The notes under the pieces: model-generated
Told to the model about the DNA's origin: nothing
Databases searched by the model: none
What the model saw: only the letters and a program-made list of their open reading frames with translations
Made by a program: the position numbers and the translations under genes
Shown: in pieces, positions 1-12,358 of the stretch
How positions within the stretch are numbered: the first letter of the stretch is position 1
Layout of the letters: each line of letters begins with the position of its first letter
Assembly: GCA_036971475.1 (NCBI GenBank)
Contig: JBAIZL010000376.1
Coordinates: 1,335,501-1,399,500, forward strand
Source of the DNA: Prosapia bicincta
Lineage: Eukaryota > Arthropoda > Insecta > Hemiptera > Cercopidae
Length of the DNA stretch: 64,000 bases
Reading direction: 5' to 3'

Positions 1-1088
1 AATACATTGTAATATATAATTCTATAGAATATTACATACAGTATATATAATCAGTATAGATTTCACAAACATCTAGAACACTGTATACATATAATATAAA
101 GAGTAAAATTGGATAGTGATTGAGAAAGTATTTATAAATTGATATTGGTCTTTTAATAAAGTGTAATTAAATACATTGAGAATGGGTGATCGACAAAAAC
201 CATGGGAAAGTACTTAGCCAGGCAAAGGGTGTTGTGACGTCATCAAGGAGACCATGCTGGGGATTATATAGATAAAAATATATCTGTATTTTTGTTTTGT
301 TTTAAGGAGCACTTCATGTGTAACTATTAACGCTTGAAAATGATAGAAAATAATAAGAATAAGACGAGGATTAGGATATGAGGCCTAGTAATGAAGAAAC
401 CTCATCCAAAATACAGACTTCACACGTAAGGACATACAGTATATAATACATTTTATAGAAACAAGAGGTTACTATGCATTGCTCCAGATTTGACTAGTCA
501 CTCATTTCTTTAACGCTACGTAGGATGAAGCCTAGGATTTCTAAATTAGTAGTATGCGCTTTACCCACTAAACTTCCCGACCGTCCTATATATATTTATA
601 TGAAGCATAAATTGTTTGATAATGTTGGGTTTAATGTTCTTTATAGAGTGATCTTACTGGAGTGTGAAGACGTCGTACGGCCGGCGCCGGGACCATTGAC
701 CGTATCATCGCCTTTTTATGACAACTTTCTGAACTCAAGTAATCTCCTGCAAACAGTATTTCAATTCCTGGCGTTAAGTTCTATTTATTTCGCAGCGTTG
801 TAGTTTTTATGACAATTTTCTTTTTTTACATGTATTTTATATATATTTACGAAAACCAAATTAGCACTAAATTGCAGTTTAAAATCTGTAATTTGTTGAA
901 CCGCCAGCAATACTTTCACCAAATAAACAGAATAATCTACATAAACATTATTATTTGACGTCTTTTTGTCTTTAAAATGGAAATGGTTTTACTATAACAA
1001 TTGCTATATTTTTCGTAAAAAAATAATAAACGAATATATATATATATATGTTTTCTTGTATAATAATTAAAAACAACTAAGGTTATTC
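1..1088. other. Non-coding AT-rich sequence
   Basis: No convincing gene or recognisable transposon is seen. The short open frames here have no known motif and no splice-site support. A perfect cAMP-response-element-like octamer TGACGTCA lies at 235-242. Confidence 0.6.
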
Positions 1089-1137
1089 AATATGAAGTTA
1101 CTAGATCATAGTTACTATGATCTAGTAACTTCATATT
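1089..1137. repeat. Perfect 24-bp-arm palindrome
   Basis: Bases 1089-1112 are the exact reverse complement of 1114-1137, with a single base (1113) between them. The arms contain TACTAGATCATAG and its complement. A near-zero spacer means the DNA could extrude a cruciform or the RNA a long hairpin. No target-site duplication was recognised, so calling it a mobile element is not justified. Confidence 0.9.
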
Positions 1138-1260
1138 TGTTAGACAGTTCTTTTGTCATTCTTAGTAACTCCTGAGGATGTTGGTAATGTCAACCAACGA
1201 AAAGCTTTGAGTTTATTATTCAATAAATTAATTCCTGTAATTAGTGTATATTATGTAATC

Positions 1261-1264
<4 letters not shown>

Positions 1265-1319
<55 letters not shown>
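1265..1319. repeat. (TA)n microsatellite
   Basis: An uninterrupted run of TA dinucleotides of about 54 bases. It generates the artefactual (IY)n reading frame seen here. Confidence 0.95.
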
Positions 1320-1322
<3 letters not shown>

Positions 1323-4300
1323 CCACTTTATTTTAACTAAATAAATCAAATAACTCTTGCGGAGGAGATGTTTCTTAAAGTTCAGGTCGATCGGTCGAAA
1401 TGACTATAACTATAGAGGACAGGAAACGATTTTGAATAAAAGAAGCATCGGTATAGAAACATGTTACCATCGTAAACGATCCTTAGTCAACCTATACAAA
1501 TTCGAGCTACAGCTTGTTAACTTACTTTCCTACAAGGTAGTGAAACGTATCTACCCATAACATCCCTTCGTAAGAAAAGGGATTAGGACACTAAGTAGTA
1601 CCAAGGAAGATTTATAATAATTCTCTGGGACTAATTATAGGTGGAAACTTCAACACTGAGTAGGCATAGTAGCTAACCTTAACCGCGGTGAAGAGAGATA
1701 TCTACCAGTGAAGAAAAATACCTGCATAACGAAAGATAGAAAGTGAAATAAAAGACATGCCAAGAGTACGGACATGTAATCCCTGAGGGATGATAGTGGT
1801 ATTTCCCGTGCAGGGAGGCAACTTAAAGTATATTTGCCCTTTATAGAAATCATGAAGACGTGTCTACAGGTTACATCTCTTACAAGAGACAAGAAACGGG
1901 ATGTGGCATAACTACAAGGGGCATAACGATCCTATTGTAAGGGGAATACAAAAAAAAAATGCCATGGTCGCTTACTCCAAGTAAACCTACTGTACTTATA
2001 GAACACCTACTACGCGCCGCTCCGAGAGTAAGTTAGGGTCCATGAAGGAACGTAATGATAGCATGGCAGAGGGATGGGGGGTAAAGTTATATGGTCCAAT
2101 GACAGGGTCGTTTTCCCATGTAATGTAGACGAATTAAAATAGCCCATAGCACAGAATAGCTATGCAAATTTTGTATATACGCAAGAGGATATGTGGTATT
2201 GTTCAGTTTTTTAATACTTATACAAAATAATTTTGAAATGTGTAACAAATAAACGCTTATAAAACTAAATACTTTAAACGAAAATAAATAAAAGTTGATT
2301 GTTGTAATCATCTTGATTCTACTAATTAAATCACAACTAATTATTTGAATAACTAAGTGAGAACATACTTGCTGACTTCCGAAACCCTCATTCACTTGAC
2401 GAAGCCTAACCACAGAGTTTTCATTTAGTTCTCAAGTTATTACTTATGAAAAATAAATGCATGTATTTCTAAAGTAATCATTTTAAAAATAAGTTACAAA
2501 AAAGGTACAATAGAGCTTCGATTATCCGAACACCGAAAAACTGATTACAGGGTTAACCGGGATAGTGAAAAAAATACAGTAAATACGTACGTTTTAGCTC
2601 TCGGCATACTCTTAGAGTACTGTAAAAATACATTTTCAAATTTACTACTCCAAGATCATAATAGTAAAAAGATATAAGGCCTATGTGCAAGTATTCTGGT
2701 TCGGTCCTAATTGTTGGCAGAATATAACTGAAGTTAGGCTGATTCTATAAGCTGGCCTGATCCAACCCAAAGAATGCAGCCGATACCTACAGCTTCTATG
2801 ACGATTGAGTCAATCTGAGACAAAAAGGCGGCCCGGGTAACAGAAGACACTTCTTCAAGAATTAACGCTTTTAACTGAAACCTGTTCGGTATGAATGTGT
2901 TTTCTTTTATTTCTATTTCTATTTGTACGTCGTTTCTTCATTTGTTATTAGATACTCTTTGCACATCTTTTACCAAGTATTCATCCTTTTCACCAGTTTA
3001 CCCTCTCGATTTTACACTGTCATACGTGTTATCCGAATTTGGTCCACATTACCTCGGACAATCGAGACTCTATTGTATATTTATACACTGTTAAATTCTC
3101 AATATAATTAACGGGATAAAGTATCTAAAAATATATATATACTCAAGTATACATTGTATAGCTGGATAAAATGAATCTTATACTAACAATTAGACATATA
3201 AGGTAATATGCATGCTAGCATTAACCAGACATTCATATTTACACAGGTTTTTACAACGCAGTTACAAATGCAACAGTATTATATTGTTTGGCATCTTAAT
3301 ATAAGCTACACGACAACCCTGTAAGCGCGTATTGGGGTTAAAAAGAAGTACATACATCAGTCAAATACATAAACGTACATATATCAGTCAACACATAGAA
3401 ATACGTACATCAAATAACATTCATTTAGATTTAAAATGTTTAGACACTTAAAGGAAATGTAATACAGGAAAATATTTTATATACATGTAGATCGTATTTC
3501 AAAGTTTACCAGTGTTGCACTGGAATAGTCTCTGGAGTATCTAAGATTAAAGTTAGTATTTAGATCCTAATTTTGCTTCAAAAGGAAAATAAACACCGTA
3601 ATTTCAATGTTGTATCATCCTTTTAACTGGATTAAAAATCTCAAAAAATACACGTGATAAATTCTTATTACAGATATAGTAGTTTGTAGTATGTTATAAA
3701 CATTTTAAATAAAATCATTTAGTTTGAAAAATGTTAGTACATATTTTATAAACATTTCATTAGGTCACTAAAGTGGATTTAATTTTGTGCTAAAATATGT
3801 AAAATAATCTTATTGATAAAACTAATTCCTCGTAAACCTAAAAATTAATCTTTATTATTCTAAATGATATATTATTTCATAAAATTAATCGAAAGAAGCA
3901 ATCTGGAGAATTGTTCAAGGGAGAACAAAAATAGTTTTATAAGATTTGACATATTTTATGAAACCGTAAGGCTTTTTGGGCAATGGGCGCCAAAAAGTAA
4001 AATCGGAATATTTTCGTTACTCAATCGAAACACGTTGTGACGTCATAAATTTAGATTATTCAACACCATTATTTACACAGTAGAGCATTTGTGTTAGTTT
4101 CAGAACATTTGGCTTGGAAAGAATTTGGAGAAAAATGGTGATTGCTAAGTTGGATAAGATACGACGTCTCAGATCTGATAAACGTTGGAGTGAATCGCAG
4201 TTCATACAAGTAGGGTCGGATTGCTACAATCAAGACCATAGAGGCGTCTACCTGTTACACTATAGTGAAGGGATACAACTCTCTAAGAAAAGAAAGTTCT

Positions 4301-5667
4301 CTGTTACTTAGACTGGGATAGAACAAAGGTAGGGGCGAGTGAGGCAACTTTAATGGGAGTAGCGGGTAAGATTTACTAGGTACTCGATAATATTGCAGAT
4401 GTAGCTGACTGGGTTACCAAGAAAAATAAAGATGCTTATCGCACATCATTTAAAGTAACTGTTTGCATAGAAATATAAATATCAGAAACACACAAGAAAA
4501 AAAACTTCTATTGGTATCCAAGAAGAAAACTTTACAAACGATGACAAGTAAATATATACTAAATAATGATTAACAAAATTAAATACAAAATAGTAAATAT
4601 AAAACTTGAAGACTAACGGAAAAAATCAAGAAAAACACTAAGAACGAAAAGAACACAATTAGGCCATATGAGAAGGTATCTTCTATCCTTTATTGTAACA
4701 GAAATGAGGAATTGTAACGTTAACGAGAATCGGTATAGAAAGACAAATGTGGAGAAGTTTCAATTGTACAGAAAACAATTGATATTATACAACCATGTGT
4801 AAAGAATCTGAAATGAAAAAGGCAGTGGGACTTCAACAGGCGGGCGCAAAGTAGACGACTGAGAGATTTGTACGAGGGAAGTATACGTATATGGAGTAAG
4901 GGAATCATACTATATCAAAATGTTTTGGCACAAGTATGAGACATTATTAAGTATGTAAATAATTTCTGTTATTATTTTTTTAATTTAGAGTCAATATACT
5001 TTTAATATTGACGATAAATTTTATCAATAAAATGTATATATTATATCTGTATAACTCAGATCGTGTATGATTGAAACACACCAGGGAATTTTGATTTATG
5101 CGAATTTTAAATACACAAATTGAAATTTTCAGTACTCAAACATCATACAATATCTAAACACAGCACTATTTACTTACAGGACAATCCTAGGTTGAACATT
5201 CTCAGAAATCAAATTATGTAAACACATGAATGTAAATTGCACGAGGAGACATAAATGTATTGAATTAAAGATGAATTTAGCTTACTCCAGATAAAGTAAT
5301 ATTATTCTTATAAATAGTGAATTCTAGAGAATTTACTTTAGAACTTATAAGCGTTGTGACCTAGAAAGCATTTTAATTCAATAAGCACTCTTTGTTTTAT
5401 TGAATTTACCGTGAAATGTAATAACGTACTTCTTGAGAATTAGTTCTACCACAATATAACATGAAACAAGTAACATTCAAATAGTTTTAAAATTGACTTA
5501 AAATTACCAAATAACTATTCGGTAAATAGAAACAATCAAGTTCTCAACTTGAAATCTAAATTTGGCTTCTAGATAGTAAAATATATTTTCATCTTTCGAT
5601 GGATGACATTTATTCTTTTGGTCCTTTATCACATTATTTCTAATCTGGACAAATTTTCATCGCTTTT
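1320..5667. other. Non-coding region 3' of dimmed
   Basis: I see no gene. A second perfect CRE-like TGACGTCA lies at 4038-4045 and shares its GTTG flank with the one at 235. The several 60-110 residue open frames show no conserved motif. The dimmed 3' UTR should begin just left of 5668 on the minus strand, but no polyadenylation site was fixed. Confidence 0.5.
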
Positions 5668-5871
5668 TCACTCGAAATCGTAAAAACTGTTGTCTTCTTC
5701 ATCATCCCCTGTGGAGGTTGTAGGGAGGGGATGGTCATAAGGGCTAGCTTCGCCCCTCATATCACAGATTACATTGGTTAAAGCCATGATGTAGTTTTTG
5801 GCCAGTGTAAGGGTTTCGATTTTTGAGAGCCTTCTTTCTTTCTTCACGTGAGGAATTACTTCTCTTAAAGA
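5668..5871 (-). CDS. dimm: dimmed (bHLH A15/Mist1-type) coding exon 3: loop, helix 2 and C-terminus
   Basis: This last coding exon encodes 67 residues and a TGA stop at 5668-5670. It begins SLREVIPHV and continues [16 protein letters not shown], the end of helix 1, loop and helix 2 that typify Dimmed/Mist1 proteins. After helix 2 there is only a short acidic tail ending SFYDFE. The splice acceptor on the minus strand is CGTTTTCAG at 5880-5872, and the exon opens in phase 0, exactly matching the phase-0 end of the exon at 9720. Family knowledge: Dimmed binds E-boxes as a dimer in nuclei of neuroendocrine cells and drives secretory capacity. The reading frame is uninterrupted and the family match is unmistakable; what is inferred is only that the gene is expressed. 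Confidence 0.93.
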   Translation of the reverse strand, partial: SLREVIPHVKKERRLSKIETLTLAKNYIMALTNVICDMRGEASPYDHPLPTTSTGDDEEDNSFYDFE

Positions 5872-6528
5872 CTGAAAACGAAAAACATTTTCTTACAGAA
5901 TAACAACCTTATGTAAATTAATAAAGATTATATAAACTAACAACAGGTTTTTACTCTTTATTTCCTTCTCTTTCCCTCCATTTCTCTTTTTCTCATCCCC
6001 CACACGAACATTAAACATTACACTACAACGATTAATTACAAAATTAATTACATTTGTCAATAAAATTAGTTTAAAATTTTTTTTAATTGTTCCATATTTA
6101 AAAAAAAATTCAGTTGTAATACAGATCAATAGGGAAAATATTCTTTGCAGAATTCTATTTTTCAAATTTATTTATTGATATCATATGGTCGGAAAGTTTA
6201 AGCACACATTTCTCTGAATAATCTCTCCTGCTTGGATTTTGAATTCTCATTTTCTAATGTAAATTTCTGACTCAAATTGAATAATAAGTAAATATTACAA
6301 TTTAAAGGCTTAAACATAACGGTTTTAGAAAGAGCAGCATTATTCTCATTACAAATAACACATTTCTTAACATAAGAATGTTAAATCCGAAAATCCTTGA
6401 ATACGTATAACCTCAAAACCCAATTCCAATATACTCGTATAAGTTACTGTAAAGGTTTATATATTTGTAAATCTTAGGATCTTCCAACATGGTGTATGAT
6501 AAATAAGAGATATGGTTTTCAGGGTGCT

Positions 6529-6724
6529 GGTAAGTATACTTACCACTAGGTATTAAGGTTCATTTTTCAATAGAAATGCACTACAGATAGACTTTATGAC
6601 ATTCTGCTTCTTGTCTAGATGTTCTTTGGTTAGTATAGTTACCACTATTTAAAATTCCCGCTTCCACAGCTTCTGCATATATGATTCCCCAAATCAGAAT
6701 AAGAAAGTGGTAAGCATATCTACC
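6529..6724. repeat. Three related 16-base near-palindromes
   Basis: GGTAAGTATACTTACC at 6529-6544 is a perfect palindrome. GGTTAGTATAGTTACC lies at 6628-6643 and GGTAAGCATATCTACC at 6709-6724. All three are followed by A, and the spacings are 99 and 81 bases. They could be factor-binding sites inside the dimmed intron or relics of a repeat; no function is shown. Confidence 0.5.
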
Positions 6725-7316
6725 AGCTGTTCGCACAAGAGTGGAAATTATTGTTTGTATGCGTGTTTGTTCATCGAAGTTGTTTTCTGTGCTATTTTTA
6801 ATAAATTACAGGTAAGTGAGATAATATTATTGATGTTTTATTTATTTTCATCTCAAAATCACAAAAAAAAACATAATGGAAGAACTTAAAACTACATATT
6901 TCTTACGAAAATGGAAATGCTGTTTGGCAATCACATAAGATGTTTAATTCAAGCCAATTTTTGTTGGATAATTTCTGACCATATTGAATAAAAATTAATG
7001 ACCACTCAGCTATTTTAAATTCATTATTATTTATAGTTTTAGTTTCTCAATAGTTTACTTGACATAATGTTTTGGCTAAGATGTTATTTATGAATTACTG
7101 AAAACATTTATTGCTCAACAAGGGCAGTTTTGAAAGGTAATAATATATTTTGCTGTAGAAAAGTCCTGTTAGTATGTATACTGGTACAAAAAACAATACC
7201 CTTATTTGAATATAAATTATTGGTAATTATTTAGTACCAAATTATTTGAACATGTTTGTTCAATCATAAACAATTCCTTTGTTTCGGAACCATTTCATTT
7301 ACTTTTTTCCAGAGTT

Positions 7317-7559
7317 ATGGCGTCAAGAGGCTTGCCCATTGATGAAATTCTAAGAGACCTGGAAAAAACTGATGATGAATTTGATCAAATGGCTGAAAAT
7401 TCAGATTTTGGAGGGGATGAAGATGCTGACGACTGCCTACCAGTCATATCTTCTGCAGATATCTCTCTACGAGAACATTCAACCACATTTCTCGAGTGTA
7501 TGATCGTAAAATTTCAAAATGAACGACGTTCACAGAAGAGTTCGGAACTATATCATTAA
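7317..7559 (+). CDS. Unassigned 80-codon frame after a splice-acceptor-like tract, possible transposase N-terminus
   Basis: An ATG at 7317 follows a polypyrimidine tract ending TTTTTTCCAG, which looks like a splice acceptor. The protein is acidic in its first half (MASRGLPIDEILRDLEK, then DDEFD and GGDEDADD). I do not recognise it firmly. Acidic N-termini of this sort occur in piggyBac-type transposases, but no catalytic part is present and no flanking TTAA with CCC termini was found. It lies antisense within a dimmed intron. It may be a transposon remnant or chance. Confidence 0.25.
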   Translation: MASRGLPIDEILRDLEKTDDEFDQMAENSDFGGDEDADDCLPVISSADISLREHSTTFLECMIVKFQNERRSQKSSELYH

Positions 7560-7786
7560 GAACTGGTAAATCTTAGGTTATAATGGAAAATATTTAGACT
7601 TACTAATTTACGCGCTTTTCCATCAACATATGCAAGATTTGCAGCGTGTAAACGCCAATGATGAAAATAACTGATTATTCTATGGAACGAGTATTTTCTT
7701 GTCACAATATGTAAATTCTTTCTGTCGCGTGTTTGTCATCTTATTTACCTTAAACTAACGAGGGTTTCCAATGGAAAGTGTTTGTT

Positions 7787-7998
7787 ACAGGTCGTCAGGT
7801 TTAGCCTGACCGGTGACCTTGAGATGCGCAGAAGCACTTGAGTTGTGTGTGTGGTAGTGCTTGAGTTGCGTGTGTGTGTGTTGTTGTGGCTGTTAGTAAA
7901 TAATTTAGTGTACATCGCTTCTCCACTCGTTTCCACTAGCATTTATTTACCTTCGCCTTTTACACATTTCCTCGGTCAGGCTATACCTGACGACCTGT
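7787..7998. mobile_element. MITE-like element with 26-bp terminal inverted repeats
   Basis: The left arm 7787-7812 begins ACAGGTCGTCAGG. The right arm 7973-7998 is its reverse complement with one mismatch. The 212-bp interior is non-coding and rich in GTGTGT and CACTCGT words. Each arm also contains an internal palindrome, GTCAGG/CCTGAC. I see no clear target-site duplication, so the superfamily is open. Confidence 0.6.
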
Positions 7999-8691
7999 AT
8001 AAAGCAGCTACGGAATAAAATGTGTTTCGTTGTGTAGTTGGCTGCAATATCATTTTGAATTAGTAAAAGGTTTGATCCCTTCGATGTAGGTGACATTATT
8101 CATTCAGTGTGGCACTTAGTATTGTGCTATCTTTGAAATTTAAGAGACAAACAAATTCTGTTTCCTCCAAATAAACATATTTCTTAATTATTTGTAATTG
8201 TTTTTATTAACTTTATATAACTTTTATCATGTGTTTTGATGAATCATGTCATGTAATATTTCCTCAGCCTTCTAATAAATTAGTATTAAGAAGAATTACC
8301 AATAAAGTTTTGAAAATCCAGTCATTCCGAAACGCGTCAACAAAGAAAAATATTGTAATATTAGGAGAGACAGAAAAATGTACTCGAATGTACCTTAAAA
8401 AAAATGTATCTTATATTATATTCATATATAATTACCTACCATTATTTAATATAAATGTTAAACAAATAAATAATGCGGCTATTATTATTCAAAAAAATCA
8501 TATTCAATCAAATCATTAGAATAATTCATTGTCAATATAACCATTACAAATCTTGAGGGACGTCTTTACTACTTTCTGTATAGAAGGCTCATAAGATTAG
8601 ATACATCAGGCTTACGTCTGCATTGTGGCACCCCTAAGGCTGTCTCTTTACCACTCGACCTCTAAAAGCGTGGATCAAGAATATCGATAGA

Positions 8692-8733
8692 TCCCCCCCC
8701 CCAGGCGAAAACCCTATTAAGGTTATCATGCCA
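8692..8733 (-). mobile_element. LINE-A 3'-end scrap
   Basis: The sequence CCAGGCGAAAACCC followed by AAGGTTATCATG matches the reverse complement of the LINE-A 3' terminus. Where other copies have a poly-T tract, this one has a run of ten C. Only about 40 bases are present, so this is a severely 5'-truncated or decayed copy in the same orientation as dimmed. Confidence 0.6.
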
Positions 8734-9719
8734 CTAGTCGTACATCACTACTAATTAATAGCAATAGCAATAAAAAAGTAGAAGATATATAATTTCCTGG
8801 TACAGGAAATATTTCCTTGGCCCTTCGATCATTTGAACCTGATCCACCCTAATCCGTGACCTAAGAGAGGCATCTTTTTATATAGCCTATTATATTGTTA
8901 TCATAGCTTAGCCAGAGAGAACAATTTGGAGGTAAATATTGAAAAATTTAACTCAATTATCACCAGTTTAAATACCAGTAAATAAGTAGTTTGGACGACC
9001 ATGTAGCCATTACAAGTACACTCAGCAAAAGCTCGACGCTAATGATCATGACATTGTCGCCGAAACTAGTCTAAATATCAATTTACTTATTACTTTCTAT
9101 AGCGATTGCAGAAAATCAATAGAATATGGGATAATTTTACAACGAAAATCAGTAACTTATTTATTTTAGAAACTTTCAGATTTACTTATATTTTTTTAAT
9201 AGTCTGTTTTATTTTAGGACGAGTTCAAAGTTTGCGGGAACAGTACAGTTTGAAGCTTTTGTATTGGAGTTAATAAAAAACGTGACAACGAAGAGTAACC
9301 AAAAAAGGCGGAATAATGTACACAAGAGCACGCCACTTTTTACATCACAATTCGGACATATTTATTCAGACTTTTACAACGCATAAATTTAATTATGAAT
9401 CACGAATTGAAGAGTTTTTATCATTAATACAATTGGGCGTCGTATTTATGAGCAACACTAAGTAAATAATATTTTACAACTACATGATGGCAGTGTTTAT
9501 GGACAACATATTTCGAAGTATATAATAAATATATTGGTAACATTTTCAATGTGAAGTAACAACAAATATTTGACAACAAAATTAATATTTCTATTACCAA
9601 AATGTAAATATTTTGCATTCATCTGAATACAAATATTGTAAAGAGGGTTTGCATTATATTTTATCTCTTAATCTGTGACTCCCAAACACTCGGGTCAGTG
9701 TCCATCTGTGACTCTTTAC

Positions 9720-9905
9720 CTGGAAAGCGTCGTTCAGACTGTGCATCCTCATCCGTTCTCTCTCGTTACTCTCTAACCTGCGCATGTTCTTCTCCCTAGC
9801 GTTCAGCACAGGTTTCCTTCTCCTGCCTCCGTTAGATCCTGCACCTCCAGACACCCTCCCCCTGGGCGTCAGCGAGTCGTTTATACTGGACGTGTCGTCA
9901 CTCAC
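9720..9905 (-). CDS. dimm: dimmed (bHLH A15/Mist1-type) coding exon 2: basic region and helix 1
   Basis: This 62-codon internal exon encodes a Ser/Gly-rich lead (VSDDTSSINDS), the basic segment RRRKP and NAREKNMRRLESNERERMRM, then HSLNDAFQ of helix 1. NERERMRMHSLNDAFQ is the DNA-contacting core characteristic of Dimmed/Mist1. The minus-strand acceptor is TTTTACCCTAG immediately before 9905, and the donor is CAG followed by GTAAAG at 9719. Both ends are phase 0, so the exon joins cleanly to the exon at 5871 to rebuild one continuous bHLH domain. The open frame read past the donor is intron. Confidence 0.95.
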
Positions 9906-11942
9906 CTAGGGTAAAAGCAACATTTCTTCCGTTAAATGGTCGACACGTTAATATCTGTCGTTCTATTATTGATTTATGCTAATTAGTAAACGCAAAATCT
10001 GTCACTACAGATACAAATACTGAGATATGAAGGGGGAACAAATTCGTTAATAAAAAGAATTAGCAAAGAATCGTAACTCAATAGTTTTACTGAATTTAAA
10101 ATACATACTATCACACAAAATAATTAAAGAGTAAATTAAATATTTAAATCTTAAGCAAATAACTAAATACCTTTGGTTGTTATAAATGCTTCTGTTTTAA
10201 TATTATCATGTTTGAGTCTTCCTGTCAAAAGTAACGTAATAATGTTTGAAAATATTATTTACGTCGTTCAATCTATCTTTTCCGGTGTGGGGTACTATTT
10301 AGTTATAATTGACAGAAATAACAAGCTATCATATACCATTATATAAATGTTATCGATTAGGTAATCAAGATGCAAAAGAACTTTTATTTTCAGACAGCTT
10401 TCTTTCTTTTCGAGACTTTCTCTTTCTTTTCCCTCTATGAAGGATCATGAAAGATGTAATATCAGATCTTTATAGCTTGGAGTAGTTAATTTCGTAATAA
10501 TTTTGCTAAACACAAATTTCTGTTTGCGATTTTTGCTGTGTGTTATCCACCTTTTAGATGACTACTCTGCAATTTCGAGGGCACAGGCCCGGATCCATTG
10601 CATGGACCATTAACGTACTATTAATTACTAAAATTGTATCTTATAAAAATTTATATAATTCTATTATTATAATCCTTATAGAGCAATATTTCTGTAACAA
10701 AGACCGAAAATTAGAAAGAAACTCCTCGCTGAATGTATAAATTGAAAGCAAACTAGTAATGTGCAGGAGCACATAACTAATCCCGGTAAAATCAGCTTTC
10801 ATTTTCGAAGCTTTTACTTTATAGCTGGTCATACGAAAGCTGGCGCGCTACCTTGAAGGGCGAGCAGAGGCAGAGGGAAGGGCGAGGAAGCAAAAGACCG
10901 TTCCACAGACATTGTAATACGTGGTATAGTATTTATATTACATGTAGTTTTGACAAGGCCGAAAAGCCGTTATAAATATTATTTATTTGACTTGTCATAT
11001 TAACGAGATCATTTACATCAGGTTTTGAACAAATTTACTTATATTAGTTATCTAAACGACCGCAGCGCCTGCAATTTCTTTGCAATTGCTTTTGATGCAA
11101 CACGCACTACAAAAGCCAATGTTTTTGAATACGGTTAGTTTTTTGTTTTTATCGATCACGCGCCAGCTTACGACTGAACAGCTATAATACATTCTAAAGA
11201 GCTTCGTTCACTGTCAACTGGTAAAGAAATAATGACTGCCACTACAATGGCAGCCACGAACGATAGGTATTTTGTATATGCTCGTTGATGATTCTGGGGC
11301 ATAGTCAACACATAGTATACCAAACGTATTATCATGATCTATTAATAAAAGTGTTTATTGTAATAAAACTGATTTAAATTTGGAAACTTGAAATAAAATT
11401 TTAAATAAGATATATGATATATATATATATAAGGTAACGGTGGGTAAGAGTACGCGGGCGGTTAAGAGTACGCAGGTAAATTTCATGGTGTTGGCAACAC
11501 TGCACGGAATGTCTGTTGTGACGTTTTAGTAAGCCTACAGCAGCAGTAGAAGAAGCGGTATTGTCATTTATCAGCTCCTCTTTGTTGGCAAAATACAAGG
11601 TAAAATACAGTTTTCTTACTTTTTTATCTAATTTTTAGGATGTAAAACTTAAGGTTTTTTTAGTACATAAAGTACATAAATATTGTTTAAACCTATATTA
11701 AATGAAAGTGCATTTCATTGGCAAAAACATCCAACCATTAGTAATTCTTTGTTTGTAACCTGCTGGCATCTAGTGACAAGTCTGAGAAATGCTACTAGGG
11801 AGGCCAAAAGTACGCAACAACTTTTAACTGCGTACTCTTGGCCTCCCTCTCTTGCTTTTTTAATACCAAAAAAAACCTAAGTAGAATTCTATTTACATTT
11901 TCAAATGCATATTATTTTTTTTCAGTAACCTTTTTCGGCACA

Positions 11943-12095
11943 ATGGCACCTTATAAACGGAAATCAGAGAGAGCTCTTATTTCTAATGAAACAATTGAAG
12001 AGGCTAAACGAAAATTAGAAGCAGGGAAGAGTAAAAGAGAAGTGGCCAGAGAACTGGGGATTAACGAGTGTACCTTGAGGAAAAGGTTGAAAGCG
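11943..12095 (+). CDS. pogo-like transposase exon 1: psq-type helix-turn-helix
   Basis: The ATG at 11943 opens MAPYKRKSER, followed by EEAKRKLEAGKSKREVARE and LGINECTLRKRLKA. This is the Pipsqueak/CENP-B-type helix-turn-helix that binds transposon ends. The exon ends at 12095 before GTAAGT in phase 0 and continues in frame at 12359 with GTIPVSLGRF, a natural continuation in this family. It contains 51 codons with no disruption. Confidence 0.85.
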
Positions 12096-12358
12096 GTAAG
12101 TTGGTATTTAAGAGTTCACATTTCTGTCTTGTCAAGTCACCCATATTTATCTCAAATCATGTAGGTCCAATTATGATGAAATCTCTTCTCTTTGCATTTC
12201 CTCCCATAAATTACGAGTTTTGCAGGCTGCTGAATCTCTGAGCAATGAACAATATTGTGTAAAGAAATTCAGCCTATATTTTTTAGAAATCATTTTGTTG
12301 TAATTTTTATTTTACTAATAATAGTCCTACAAACACGTTTTTTTTGTTTTTTTTGCAG
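12096..12358 (+). other. Transposase intron
   Basis: A 263-base intron runs from GTAAGT at 12096 to TTTTTTTTGCAG at 12358. The polypyrimidine tract is strong. Splicing restores one continuous frame across the two transposase exons. Confidence 0.8.

Larger units (their letters stand above)
5872..9719 (-). other. dimm: dimmed intron between coding exons 2 and 3 (3.8 kb)
   Basis: On the minus strand the intron starts GTAAAG after CAG and ends TTTTCAG. It contains three related 16-base sites (6529-6724), an unassigned plus-strand frame (7317-7559), a MITE-like inverted repeat (7787-7998) and a LINE-A 3'-end scrap (8692-8733). No other exon is visible. Confidence 0.88.

Noticed and set aside
525..803. 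92-codon plus-strand frame
   Set aside because: No motif, no splice support and AT-rich codon content; consistent with chance.
4114..4311. 65-codon basic frame
   Set aside because: No recognisable family and no supporting gene signals.
9654..9719. Extension of the bHLH frame beyond AFQ (VKSHRWTLTRV)
   Set aside because: It reads through the GTAAAG donor; the true continuation is the exon at 5871.
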